Assembly: GCA_949292175.1 (NCBI GenBank)
Contig: CASEYJ010000004.1
Location: 178,054 to 242,053 of the forward strand
Origin: an uncultured bacterium
GTDB taxonomy: Bacteria; Cyanobacteriota; Vampirovibrionia; Gastranaerophilales; Gastranaerophilaceae
DNA: 64,000 bases
Direction of reading: 5' to 3'
The number at the start of each line of letters is the position of its first letter. Position 1 is the stretch's first letter. The translations under genes and the position numbers were made by a program. The notes beneath the pieces were generated by a model. That model searched no databases and was not told the DNA's origin. It was given only the letters and a program-made list of their open reading frames with translations. This document shows, one piece after another, positions 44,097 through 52,730 of this stretch.

Positions 44097-45281
44097 TTAA
44101 AAACACCCTTGAATTTTGTCTTTTGGGATTACTACATCTACAATGATATAATATGGATCTATATCCCCCATATCTTGGAGTTTTCTCCCAACACGACCTT
44201 TTACACTTGTACGTCCGGCATTAAAATTGTAAAAGTCTACAACTTGTAATCGTATATTACCGTCTTTATCCATTTTACAATTTTTAATACCAGCACTATG
44301 GAAACAAGAATATAAATCACTATCATCATTTTCAAAAGTTATATTTATTGACGGAATTTCCTGGCCATTAGACAATCTAGCATAATTTTCTCGTACAAAC
44401 CTTGCAATAGCGTAACTTTTTGAAATTTTATCAGAAAGAGAACTCTTATCATCCATCACTAAAACTCTGCAATCAGAAATTGAAGACTCTACGGCTATCC
44501 TTTCCCTTATATCCCGCTTGTCATATTTATTGTTTAAATCATCAATGCTCTTATAAAGTTTCCCATTATTTTTAATATAGGAATTTGATGATTTATCTTT
44601 TACTGCAATTTTAAATAACTCATACGCTTCCGGCATATTACATAAACCACTATGCCCGGCCCCGTACCAAAGAACTATATACTTACTGGCTATTACAACA
44701 AAATAATCATCTATAATACGTTTACCCCATTTAATAGACTCAGGTTTATTGTTATGTGTCAAGCATCCTAAAAACTTCCTACAATCCTGCATTAAATTTG
44801 TTACTTCATCAATACACACTAGTATCTTCCTTTTCTTTTTTGTAATAAAATTTTCTACTTCATTACTCAAACGTCCAGCCATTAATACCTGATAAGTTTT
44901 TAATCTATCCTGCTCATAATTTAACTTATTAAGTAATTCCTTTAAAGAACCTAGATGGGAGTTGATATCTTCTTTAATCTTATTTAATTCGTTATCAAGC
45001 TGTTCTTCATTTTTTTTCACCAATTTCTTTGCTTCAGCTTCTGAGGCAACTGATTTAGTACGCACCTTCGAGCGCACATCCAATTTACACTTACAATTTG
45101 GATGTGGACGAGGTGGCACATCATCTAGCGATTTATATACTTTTCCATTTAATGCCGCACATTTTTTACAAGAACCGGGTTCTGCTACCCATTCATATTC
45201 CAAGTCAACCAAATTTACATTATACAAATTTATCCCGCCAATTATTCTGTAATTATTTAACTTTTCTATTTCAGAAACCAT
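44097..45281 (-). CDS. MuF-motif protein, candidate polymorphic toxin
   Basis: 394 residues. Residues 30-70 carry the cysteine-histidine motif that ends phage Mu F/SPP1 gp7-type head proteins: WVAEPGSCKKCAALNG then PPRPHPNCKCKLDV (Cys38, Cys41, His60, Cys63, Cys65, probably a zinc site). A helical linker (about 75-170) follows. The C-terminal 200 residues are of no family I recognise; they end in a compact block, IRLQVVDFYNFNAGRTS then YYIIVDVVIPKDKIQGCF. In polymorphic toxins MuF-type parts serve as pre-toxin delivery modules. No other phage gene is near. GGGGGA precedes ATG 45281. Confidence 0.75.
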   Translation of the reverse strand: MVSEIEKLNNYRIIGGINLYNVNLVDLEYEWVAEPGSCKKCAALNGKVYKSLDDVPPRPHPNCKCKLDVRSKVRTKSVASEAEAKKLVKKNEEQLDNELNKIKEDINSHLGSLKELLNKLNYEQDRLKTYQVLMAGRLSNEVENFITKKKRKILVCIDEVTNLMQDCRKFLGCLTHNNKPESIKWGKRIIDDYFVVIASKYIVLWYGAGHSGLCNMPEAYELFKIAVKDKSSNSYIKNNGKLYKSIDDLNNKYDKRDIRERIAVESSISDCRVLVMDDKSSLSDKISKSYAIARFVRENYARLSNGQEIPSINITFENDDSDLYSCFHSAGIKNCKMDKDGNIRLQVVDFYNFNAGRTSVKGRVGRKLQDMGDIDPYYIIVDVVIPKDKIQGCF

Positions 45282-45340
45282 TTAATCCCCCATTACACAT
45301 AAAATAACTATACATTCTCTATTATTCATCATATTTCAAC

Positions 45341-45365
45341 AAAAATACAGCCTTTATAGGCTGCA
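45341..45365 (-). terminator. intrinsic terminator between array gene 2 and the MuF-motif gene
   Basis: CAGCC (45348-45352) pairs with GGCTG (45359-45363). On the minus strand the stem is followed by TATTTTT (A-tract 45341-45345 on the plus strand). It separates the upstream array genes from the MuF-motif gene, which therefore needs its own start of transcription in 45282-45340. Confidence 0.65.
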
Positions 45366-45473
45366 TAATTGAATGTGTAACAATTCAAGTATAAAAGTAC
45401 GATTATCAAATATTTTTGCCACTTGCTAAATTTTCAAATGCGTTACAAAAAAAGAAACTGATAGTATCATTCA

Positions 45474-46025
45474 TCACATATCCAATTTTTCATTTTTATC
45501 TCTGCCGAAAAGATCAAATACTATATAACTAGGTGTAACCCCTCCAAACAGGAACAGACTTAAACTCACCCCCGGCTTAAAAATAAAATTCAATATATAA
45601 ATATCGACTTTATAAAATATAAGGGCATTAATTAGCATAATAATACAATCATAGAATACAGCCCATAAGAACACCAATGCTTTTACTTTCGGGTTATACA
45701 AAAATGCATTCAAAAATTTATATAAGCTTGTAGACTCACCTAAAGCTTTAGCTTTTTGATATATATACTTAAAAGAATTAAATTTAAACCACAAATATAT
45801 TGCCAATAAAATAAAAAAAGTTAAAAGACCCACAGCAAATTGAGTATATTCATCAAAAGGGTCACGCGTTGAACAACAAGCAGCTATAATTGCTAAAATA
45901 ATAATAACGTTCCCTGCAAATGCCGAATTTCCAAATATTAAATTCGCAATAACAAATAAAAACATCAACTTTCGATGTTTAGATTTGATATGCTGCTCAT
46001 CTTTTGTAATTTCTACATTATTCAT
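45474..46025 (-). CDS. array membrane protein 2 (candidate immunity protein)
   Basis: 183 residues, close copy of array protein 3 (differences mainly in the last third, after YDCIIM). It has the same N-terminus MNNVEITKDEQHIKSKHRKL, the same four hydrophobic spans, and ends KNEKLDM. TGT-TATCCT lies six bases before ATG 46025. A degraded tail of the MuF-motif gene sits just upstream. Downstream is a 192-base gap with a terminator and then the MuF-motif gene. Confidence 0.83.
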   Translation of the reverse strand: MNNVEITKDEQHIKSKHRKLMFLFVIANLIFGNSAFAGNVIIILAIIAACCSTRDPFDEYTQFAVGLLTFFILLAIYLWFKFNSFKYIYQKAKALGESTSLYKFLNAFLYNPKVKALVFLWAVFYDCIIMLINALIFYKVDIYILNFIFKPGVSLSLFLFGGVTPSYIVFDLFGRDKNEKLDM

Positions 46026-46031
46026 ATTGGC

Positions 46032-46040
46032 AGGATAACA
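46032..46040 (-). promoter_or_regulatory. extended -10 of array gene 2
   Basis: TGT-TATCCT on the minus strand, ending six bases before ATG 46025; no Shine-Dalgarno. Confidence 0.5.
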
Positions 46041-46065
46041 TAAAAATGATTATTTAATTATAATT

Positions 46066-46130
46066 AAAACACCCTTGAATTTTGTCTTTGGGGATTACTA
46101 CATCTACAATGATATAATATCTCCCATATC
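46066..46130 (-). pseudogene. remnant of the MuF-motif gene 3' end (copy B)
   Basis: The minus strand encodes YYIIVDVVIPKDKIQGCF, identical to the intact C-terminus, but the usual stop is lost by deletion of one T (the next in-frame stop is at 46054-46056). GATATGGGAGA upstream joins at the same place as in copy A. Nothing of the first 370 or so residues remains. Confidence 0.75.
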
Positions 46131-46139
46131 TGTCACCAA

Positions 46140-46676
46140 TCAAGCATCCAAATTTTCATTTTTATCTCTGCCAACAATAGCAAACGCTATGTAACAAGGT
46201 GTCACCCCTCCAAGCAGTAACATATTCGCAATAGACCACGAACCCAACTGCTCACCAAAATGAGTTTCTTTATACATACAGATAGCCCTAACTGCACAGT
46301 CAAAAAGCACAGCTAAAAATAATACCAATATTTTTACTTTATAGTTATACAAAAATGCATTCAAGAATTTGTATAAGCTTGTTGATTGCCCTAATGATTT
46401 AACTTTCTTGTATATAAATTTGAAACAATATAATTTCAGCCACAAATATATTGCCCATAAAATAAAAAGAGCTAAAAAACCTGCATTAAATTGAGTAGAT
46501 TCATCAAAAGGGTCGCGTGTTGAACAACAAGCAGCTATAATTGCTAAAATAGTAATAACGTTCCCTGCAAATGCCGAATTTCCAAATATTAAATTCGCAA
46601 TAACAAATAAAAACATCAACTCTCGATGTTTAGATTTGATATGCTGCTCATCTTTTGTTATTTCTACATTATTCAT
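46140..46676 (-). CDS. array membrane protein 1 (candidate immunity protein)
   Basis: 178 residues, first of the array in the direction of transcription. N-terminus MNNVEITKDEQHIKSKHREL and span 1 match copies 2 and 3; the second half (KVKSLGQSTSLYKFLN; KVKILVLFLAVLFDCAV; GGVTPCYIAFAIVGRDKN) resembles copy 4, so it looks like a recombinant of the two types. The frame is open 31 codons upstream, but ATG 46676 matches the paralogues and follows TGT-TATACT by six bases. Confidence 0.82.
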   Translation of the reverse strand: MNNVEITKDEQHIKSKHRELMFLFVIANLIFGNSAFAGNVITILAIIAACCSTRDPFDESTQFNAGFLALFILWAIYLWLKLYCFKFIYKKVKSLGQSTSLYKFLNAFLYNYKVKILVLFLAVLFDCAVRAICMYKETHFGEQLGSWSIANMLLLGGVTPCYIAFAIVGRDKNENLDA

Positions 46677-46682
46677 ATTGGC

Positions 46683-46691
46683 AGTATAACA
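46683..46691 (-). promoter_or_regulatory. extended -10 of array gene 1
   Basis: TGT-TATACT on the minus strand, six bases before ATG 46676, the best match of the five array promoters. Confidence 0.55.
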
Positions 46692-46887
46692 CAATTTATA
46701 CTCTTTTATATGACTCATACTCTGCTTTATACCCAAAATTAACAAATCGACATGAAGTATTGAAATCATAATATGCCCATGCTACCCTAAATAATGCAAG
46801 AGGATTTGTTTATTATTATTTTTATACCCTAGAAACTGCTCTTGCCAAAATATTTTTCAACTTAAACTAAAAAAGAAAGAAGGAACT

Positions 46888-48366
46888 ATGTCAGAAGTCA
46901 GAGTGAGAATAGCACCGTCACCAAGCGGGAATTTACACGTCGGGACAGCAAGAACAGCGTTGTTTAACTATTTATTTGCTAAGAAAAATAACGGCAAATT
47001 TGTTTTAAGAATTGAAGATACAGATGCTGAACGTACAAGTCAAGCATACATTGATAATATTTTTGACAGCTTAAAAGCTTTAGGCTTAAACTGGGATGAA
47101 GGTCCGGATGTAGGCGGCGAATATGGCCCATACACCCAATCAGAAAGATTTGATATTTATCCTAAATATGCACAAATCCTTTTGGAAAAAGGTTTTGCTT
47201 ATGAATGTTTCTGCACACCTGAAGAATTAGAAGCAGAAAAAGAATTAGCAACTCAAAACAAAAAACCTTATGTTTATACAAAAAGATGCGAAAATTTAAC
47301 TGAAGAAGAAAAAGAAAAATTCAGAAAAGAAGGCAGAAAACCTGCTATAAGATTTAACATAGCAAAAGCTCAAAAAGCATTCCACGACAGCTCAATTTTG
47401 AAATTTAACGATATGGTAAAAGGCGAGTTGCACGTAGATACAGACTTGCTTGGCGACTTTGTAATTATGAAATCAAACGGAGCACCTACTTACAACTTTG
47501 CAGTTGTAATTGATGATATGTTGATGAAAATTTCACACATTATTAGAGGTGAAGACCACATTTCAAATACATTCAAACAAATTTTGATTTACGAAGCTCT
47601 TGGCGCTGAAGTACCTGAGTTCGGACACCTTGGAATGATTTTGGCTCCGGACAGAAGCAAACTTTCAAAACGTCACGGTGCTACTGCAGTATCAGAATTT
47701 GTTGAAAAAGGTTATTTGACAGAAGCTTTGATTAACTTTGTAGCACTTCTTGGCTGGTCACCTTCTGACGGCGTTGAAATCAAAACTGTCGATGAAATTG
47801 CAAAAGATTTCAGAATACACGATGTATCATCTTCAAATTCAATTTTTGAATATGACAAATTGAATTGGATGAACAGTCATTATATTAAAATGTTGGATAT
47901 AGAAGATTTAAAAGAAAGATTAAAACCATATTTAACAAAATACGATTTAACGGAATTAAGTGAAGCTCAATACACAAGAATGGTGGAAGTAACTCGTGAA
48001 CCTTTGACTATATTATCAGATATAACAGATGCAGTTCCGTACTTCTTTGGGGAAGATGTTGAAATTGAGCCAAAAGCACAGACAGATGTATTAGATACGG
48101 AGGTTGCACAGGATGTTTTGGAAGAGTTTGCACGACAAGCTCAAGGATGGGAATTTGAGGAAGAAAACTTGCACCACAAGTTGGAAGTATTTAGAGGAGA
48201 ATATAAAGAAAAAGGAATCAAACCGAAAGTTACGATGTGGGCAATCAGAGCAGCAGTAACAGGTAGAACTTGCGGCGCTGATATGACTGCTATCTTAGCA
48301 ATTCTCGGCAAAGAAAAGACATTGCACAGGGTTAAAAAAGCAATGAAAGCACCTCTAAAAAAGTAA
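46888..48366 (+). CDS. gltX: glutamyl-tRNA synthetase
   Basis: Class I synthetase charging tRNA-Glu, 492 residues. The HIGH-type motif is APSPSGNLHVGTARTALFNY, followed by FVLRIEDTDAERT. The KMSKS-type loop is DRSKLSKRHGATAVSEF. In between are DFVIMKSNGAPTYNFAVVID and HIIRGEDHISNT. The C-terminal helical anticodon-binding domain ends MTAILAILGKEKTLHR. AAAGAAAGAAGG precedes the start. An array of unrelated accessory genes lies immediately upstream on the other strand. Confidence 0.97.
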   Translation: MSEVRVRIAPSPSGNLHVGTARTALFNYLFAKKNNGKFVLRIEDTDAERTSQAYIDNIFDSLKALGLNWDEGPDVGGEYGPYTQSERFDIYPKYAQILLEKGFAYECFCTPEELEAEKELATQNKKPYVYTKRCENLTEEEKEKFRKEGRKPAIRFNIAKAQKAFHDSSILKFNDMVKGELHVDTDLLGDFVIMKSNGAPTYNFAVVIDDMLMKISHIIRGEDHISNTFKQILIYEALGAEVPEFGHLGMILAPDRSKLSKRHGATAVSEFVEKGYLTEALINFVALLGWSPSDGVEIKTVDEIAKDFRIHDVSSSNSIFEYDKLNWMNSHYIKMLDIEDLKERLKPYLTKYDLTELSEAQYTRMVEVTREPLTILSDITDAVPYFFGEDVEIEPKAQTDVLDTEVAQDVLEEFARQAQGWEFEEENLHHKLEVFRGEYKEKGIKPKVTMWAIRAAVTGRTCGADMTAILAILGKEKTLHRVKKAMKAPLKK

Positions 48367-48401
48367 AAAATTCTTAAATGCTGGAAGAGAAAAAAGATAA
48401 A

Positions 48402-48429
48402 AGGAACCGCAATATTGCGGTTCTTTTTT
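48402..48429 (+). terminator. intrinsic terminator after gltX
   Basis: GGAACCGCAA and TTGCGGTTC form a stem with a very small loop, followed by TTTTTT. Confidence 0.85.
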
Positions 48430-48450
48430 AATACAAATGATACCGAAACT

Positions 48451-48484
48451 AAAAAGGCACCTGTTCAAATAACAGGTGCCTTTT
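48451..48484. terminator. intrinsic terminator for the winged-helix gene
   Basis: AAAAGGCACCTGTT and AACAGGTGCCTTTT form a perfect 14-bp stem. On the minus strand it ends the gene at 48505; it is also a second stop for gltX. Confidence 0.85.
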
Positions 48485-48504
48485 AATAAACCTTTCAAAT
48501 AAAA

Positions 48505-48711
48505 CTACTTAAGGCTAACGCTTACAGAAGTTCCTTTTTTAGAAATAGCAACTTTGTCTTCTCTTGCTAACCAACCAAGACCTAAATCAGCAAAGTTACC
48601 TTTCAAGTCTAAATCTTTTTTCATTTTTGAAAAAGTTGTTGTTCCGTTGCTGTTCAAATAGTTATAAATTTCACCAGCAGATGCTCCAATTTGATCTAAT
48701 AATTCTTGCAT
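48505..48711 (-). CDS. winged helix-turn-helix protein (DUF2582-like)
   Basis: 68 residues: helix GASAGEIYNYLNSNG, then TTTFSKMKKDLDLKG as recognition helix, then GLGWLAREDKVAISKKG and a beta wing. This matches the small winged-helix DUF2582 domain found alone in many anaerobes. It probably binds nucleic acid; the target is unknown. AGGAGG lies seven to eight bases before the ATG. Confidence 0.85.
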   Translation of the reverse strand: MQELLDQIGASAGEIYNYLNSNGTTTFSKMKKDLDLKGNFADLGLGWLAREDKVAISKKGTSVSVSLK

Positions 48712-48846
48712 TTCTACCTCCTACTTTCTTTGTGTTTTTATGCTACCTTACTGATCTTTTACTATGGTCTAATATTAGACTAAATTTCGAAAAAATGCAA
48801 TAGTATATAAGGATTAATTTACTTGTATAAATTACACTTATTTTCA

Positions 48847-48855
48847 TGTTAAAAT
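48847..48855 (+). promoter_or_regulatory. extended -10 element before the helicase gene
   Basis: TGT-TAAAAT lies over the in-frame ATG at 48846. Transcription would start near 48862, after that ATG and beside AAGGAG (48863-48868), supporting the TTG at 48879 as the real start. Confidence 0.5.
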
Positions 48856-48878
48856 ACTACATAAGGAGTATTGATTCA

Positions 48879-51800
48879 TTGATTATAGATGGAAGCGTAG
48901 CATCAGACAAGACAAGGATTTTGACGGAACAGTACGTTAAACTTCTCAACAATGGAGTTGACGCATCCAAAATTCTTGTACTCGTTCAGAACGCAAATCG
49001 AAAAAATGAATTTATTAACAAAACTTTAGAAAATTTGAAAGTTGATCATTACGAAAAACTTCAAGTACATTCTTTTTCATCACTTGTTTACAATGCAATC
49101 AATGACAACTGGGCTTTTATAGAAAACAAAAACCCATATCCAAACCCCAAAATTTTACCGAACTTAACCGGCCTTGAAGTTTCACAATTTATACTAAGAA
49201 ACATCTTAAAAACTGTCCCATTTAAAGGTTACAACTCAAAAAAATCTTTACTTCATCAACTATTCAGAAGATACTCTCTAATTGTACAAAACAATTTATC
49301 GGATGACGAAGTTGAATTAAGGACCAGAATTTTGAACGAAAGCTTCAGTGAGGATGCCAAAGCAGTATTAAAAAAGTTATTGAAAGAAACTCTTGTATTA
49401 AGGGATTTTGATTATTTACGACAAATACTTGTATTTAATCATATTTACCAAAACACAAATTATTTTAAGAACATTGAATACTTAATCCTCGATGATGGAG
49501 ATGAGATAACTCCTGTTTGCTTTAATTTTATAGAAAATCTTGCACCACAACTCAAGGATATTTTCATCGCCTTTGATTCAAAAGGTGCCAGCAGAATAGG
49601 TTATCTGAGTGCAGACAAAACTGCGGTATGGGAATTTGAAAAACTGTTCAACCAACCGGTTATCACGATTGATTCTAATACGGAATTAAAATTTGATGCT
49701 GAAAATTTATATAAAGCAATTTCAACAGGAAATCCAAACGACTACACACTTGAAAATTTCACAGCACAATCTCCATCAAGAAGATCAAAAATGATAGAAT
49801 GCGGATGCGCAAAAATTAATGAACTTTTAAAACAAAAGATTCCGCCTTCAGAAATAACCGTCATCACTCCGGTAGTTGATGACGTCCTAAAGTTTGGACT
49901 AAAAGAAAACATTAACCGCAAAGCAAACCTCATCTTCATATCAGGAAGTGAAAAACTGATACAAAACAAACTGGTTCTCTCTGCAATTACGATATTAAAA
50001 TTAAACACTGATCTCCGTGAAAAACTTTCTGAATTTGATATAAGAACAGTTCTCACAGACACTTTAAAAATTCCTCTAAAATATTGCCGAGAAATTCTCG
50101 AATACTTTGACAAACAAAAAGAACTAAAACCATATGAATTCGCTGATGAGCTTCACACCAAAAAGTACTTAAACCTTCTAAATCTTATTAATGAAATCTT
50201 ACCATCGAGAGAGAAACTTTCTGAACAGGTCTATGAAATATACTCCAATTTATTTGAAATATCTCCTCAAGAGATTGGCAAATTTAATTTTTTCATAAAA
50301 CAAATTCAAGATTTTGAAAATGTATTTGGAGAATCCTTAATCGAACATAAAGAAGAAATTCTCACACAAATCGAAAATTCTATAATTGCGGAAAATCCAT
50401 ACTCAACTTTAGAAATAGAAGAAAACGATCTTATAATCAGCACCCCGCAAAAGCTAATCGATAATCAGATAACAACAAAATATCAAATCTGGTTTGACAC
50501 ATCAAGTAATGAATGGGTCAAGTCAGATACTGGCCCGCTATACAATGCCTGGGTCTTCCAAAAAGGCTGGACAAAAGACGAATATACAATCGAAGATAAC
50601 ATTGAATTAAGTAATGAAAAAACAGCACGCATAGTACGCAAACTTGCGTTATGCGCAAGAGAAAAAATATTCACATATTCAAGCCTTTTTGACAGCAACG
50701 GAATAGAAAACTTTGGCGGAATAGAAGAATACATAAAAGTCAAACAAGAAACACAATCGGAAACACTTAAACCACAAGTTTTCAAAATAACACCACGCAA
50801 AGATCAACAACCTGTTCTGGAGTACAAGAGTGGACACATGGCAATAAGTGCAGTTCCCGGAGCTGGGAAAACAACCATTCTGTTAGCATTAATCCTAAAA
50901 CTTTTAGATAGAGGAATTTCTCCTGACAACATTTTTGTTATGACTTATATGGAATCAGCTGCAAGAAACTTCCGAGAACGTATAAAATCTGTCAAAGAAA
51001 ACACAACAACTCTACCATACATAAGCACAATCCACGGTCTTGCGCTAAGAATTTTAAAAGAAAACGGAAATTTCGAAAGACTTGGGCTAACATCGGACTT
51101 TGACATATGCGACGATACGCAAAAATCAAAAATTATAAAAGAATCAGTTAAACACATAAAACTTACAAGCGATGAAATTGAAGAATTCACCAGAGGAATA
51201 TCAGTCTTCAAAATTGGCGGAGGAAATTTCGAAAATTTAGACAAAAAAAATCAAAAACTAATCAAGTTCAAATTATTTTTTGAAAAATATCAAAGCATAC
51301 TAAAAGAAAACAATCTTATAGATTACGATGATATTCTGATAAACTCCGTAAAACTTCTTGAAGAAAATGATGACATAAGAGATTACTATCAAAACATATG
51401 CGGATATATCATTGAAGACGAAGCCCAAGATTCATCTTCCGTTCAACAAAGATTGATAAATATTTTAAGCGGAAAGCATAAAAATTTAATCCGCTGCGGA
51501 GATATAAACCAAGCAATCACTACAACTTTTTCTAATGCAGATGTAAAAGGATTCAGGCATTTCATAGAAACAAGCAACCAAGTAAGTATGAATTGTTCTC
51601 AAAGATGTACAAAAGATGTCTGGGAACTTGCAAATTTAATAGTCAAAAAAAGCCCGCAGCCAAATGCTTTTTATAATATAATGATGCATCCTGTCGAAGG
51701 CAAAAATCCAGTAGAAACAGATGCTGTAAATACAAAAATATTTAACACCCACGAAGAAGAACAGCTTTTTATCCTGAGGGAAATAAAAAACATAATACAC

Positions 51801-52730
51801 AAAAACCCGAAATCTACAATCGGAATCCTATTGAGATATAACTCGCAAGTTAACATGTGGACAAATTTCATAAACAATAGCGGCCTAAAAAGCATAACCA
51901 GAAGTGAAAGCTTAGAACAAAAGGCCATTTTCAGAGTAATATATGCAATATTATCGATAATACTTAAACCATTTGATAACAATAATATTGCGCTACATTA
52001 TCTTACACTCTGTGAACTTGGTCTATATCCGACAAACAACACTACAAAAATTAATCAATTAGAAACCCCATTCGTTCAATTAGCACCTGATAATATTGAT
52101 GAATCGCTAAAACAATTTCATTGGGACATAAACTACTGGCTCGGATTTTCACACCTGACAGTTGATGAACTTGCAATAAAAATAGGCTTATACTATTTCA
52201 ATTCAGAAATAGAAAAATCCAACGTATATTTAATTTCAACACTCATAAAAAGATTGGAATTTGATACAAAAAATCCGACAATTATTTTAGAAAGACTCAA
52301 CGAACTTTCAAAAAGAAATTCATTAAGCGGCTTCAAATTTTTCTCAGAAGAAGATGAAAACAACAGAGAATTCTTCGAAGGAAAAGTTCAAATAATGACA
52401 CTCCACAAATCAAAAGGGGATGAATTTGATTACGTATTCATGCCGGAAATGACAGAACGTAACCTTCCAATAGACATACAAAAAATGAAATTACGTCCTG
52501 CAGATTTTATAGAACAAGTAAAAGCCTTGAATGTGAACTACAAAATGAAAAGTGAATACGAATTAAAGCAAGAAACTATCGAAGAAAATCTTCGCCTATT
52601 ATATGTAGCAATTACAAGAGCAAAGCGTAAATTAAACATAACAACCGCAAAAAAATACCGCTATAAAGCAGAACCAAATAAAATTTTTAACATAATCGAG
52701 GAAAATAAAAATGGAAATCTTTTCACCTAA
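48879..52730 (+). CDS. double SF1 helicase (AddB-like plus AddA/UvrD-like halves)
   Basis: 1283 residues from TTG 48879 (1294 from ATG 48846, which has no ribosome site; AAGGAG is placed for the TTG). The first half looks like a worn SF1 helicase: DGSVASDKTRILTEQYVKLL in place of Walker A, then YLILDDGDEITPVCFNFIE. The second half is intact UvrD/AddA type: Walker A ISAVPGAGKTTILLALILK, MTYMESAARNFRERI, Walker B YIIEDEAQDSSSVQQRL, RCGDINQAITTTFSNAD, MTLHKSKGDEFDYVF and motif VI LLYVAITRAKRKLN. It overlaps the nuclease gene by 20 bases. The set resembles AddAB/AdnAB double-strand-break resection enzymes with the parts rearranged. Confidence 0.85.
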   Translation: MIIDGSVASDKTRILTEQYVKLLNNGVDASKILVLVQNANRKNEFINKTLENLKVDHYEKLQVHSFSSLVYNAINDNWAFIENKNPYPNPKILPNLTGLEVSQFILRNILKTVPFKGYNSKKSLLHQLFRRYSLIVQNNLSDDEVELRTRILNESFSEDAKAVLKKLLKETLVLRDFDYLRQILVFNHIYQNTNYFKNIEYLILDDGDEITPVCFNFIENLAPQLKDIFIAFDSKGASRIGYLSADKTAVWEFEKLFNQPVITIDSNTELKFDAENLYKAISTGNPNDYTLENFTAQSPSRRSKMIECGCAKINELLKQKIPPSEITVITPVVDDVLKFGLKENINRKANLIFISGSEKLIQNKLVLSAITILKLNTDLREKLSEFDIRTVLTDTLKIPLKYCREILEYFDKQKELKPYEFADELHTKKYLNLLNLINEILPSREKLSEQVYEIYSNLFEISPQEIGKFNFFIKQIQDFENVFGESLIEHKEEILTQIENSIIAENPYSTLEIEENDLIISTPQKLIDNQITTKYQIWFDTSSNEWVKSDTGPLYNAWVFQKGWTKDEYTIEDNIELSNEKTARIVRKLALCAREKIFTYSSLFDSNGIENFGGIEEYIKVKQETQSETLKPQVFKITPRKDQQPVLEYKSGHMAISAVPGAGKTTILLALILKLLDRGISPDNIFVMTYMESAARNFRERIKSVKENTTTLPYISTIHGLALRILKENGNFERLGLTSDFDICDDTQKSKIIKESVKHIKLTSDEIEEFTRGISVFKIGGGNFENLDKKNQKLIKFKLFFEKYQSILKENNLIDYDDILINSVKLLEENDDIRDYYQNICGYIIEDEAQDSSSVQQRLINILSGKHKNLIRCGDINQAITTTFSNADVKGFRHFIETSNQVSMNCSQRCTKDVWELANLIVKKSPQPNAFYNIMMHPVEGKNPVETDAVNTKIFNTHEEEQLFILREIKNIIHKNPKSTIGILLRYNSQVNMWTNFINNSGLKSITRSESLEQKAIFRVIYAILSIILKPFDNNNIALHYLTLCELGLYPTNNTTKINQLETPFVQLAPDNIDESLKQFHWDINYWLGFSHLTVDELAIKIGLYYFNSEIEKSNVYLISTLIKRLEFDTKNPTIILERLNELSKRNSLSGFKFFSEEDENNREFFEGKVQIMTLHKSKGDEFDYVFMPEMTERNLPIDIQKMKLRPADFIEQVKALNVNYKMKSEYELKQETIEENLRLLYVAITRAKRKLNITTAKKYRYKAEPNKIFNIIEENKNGNLFT

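Noticed and set aside
44097..45281. Prophage remnant because of the MuF-type motif
   Set aside because: No terminase, portal, capsid, tail or integrase gene nearby; neighbours are paralogous membrane proteins, and only the Cys-His end of the MuF domain is present.
45282..45473. A small gene in the 192-base gap before the MuF-motif gene
   Set aside because: No frame with a ribosome site was found; the gap holds a terminator and AT-rich promoter-like sequence.
46692..46887. Extension of array gene 1 upstream or a further gene before gltX
   Set aside because: The in-frame extension (to 46769) lies upstream of the promoter shared by all array genes and is not present in the paralogues; no other coding signal is seen.
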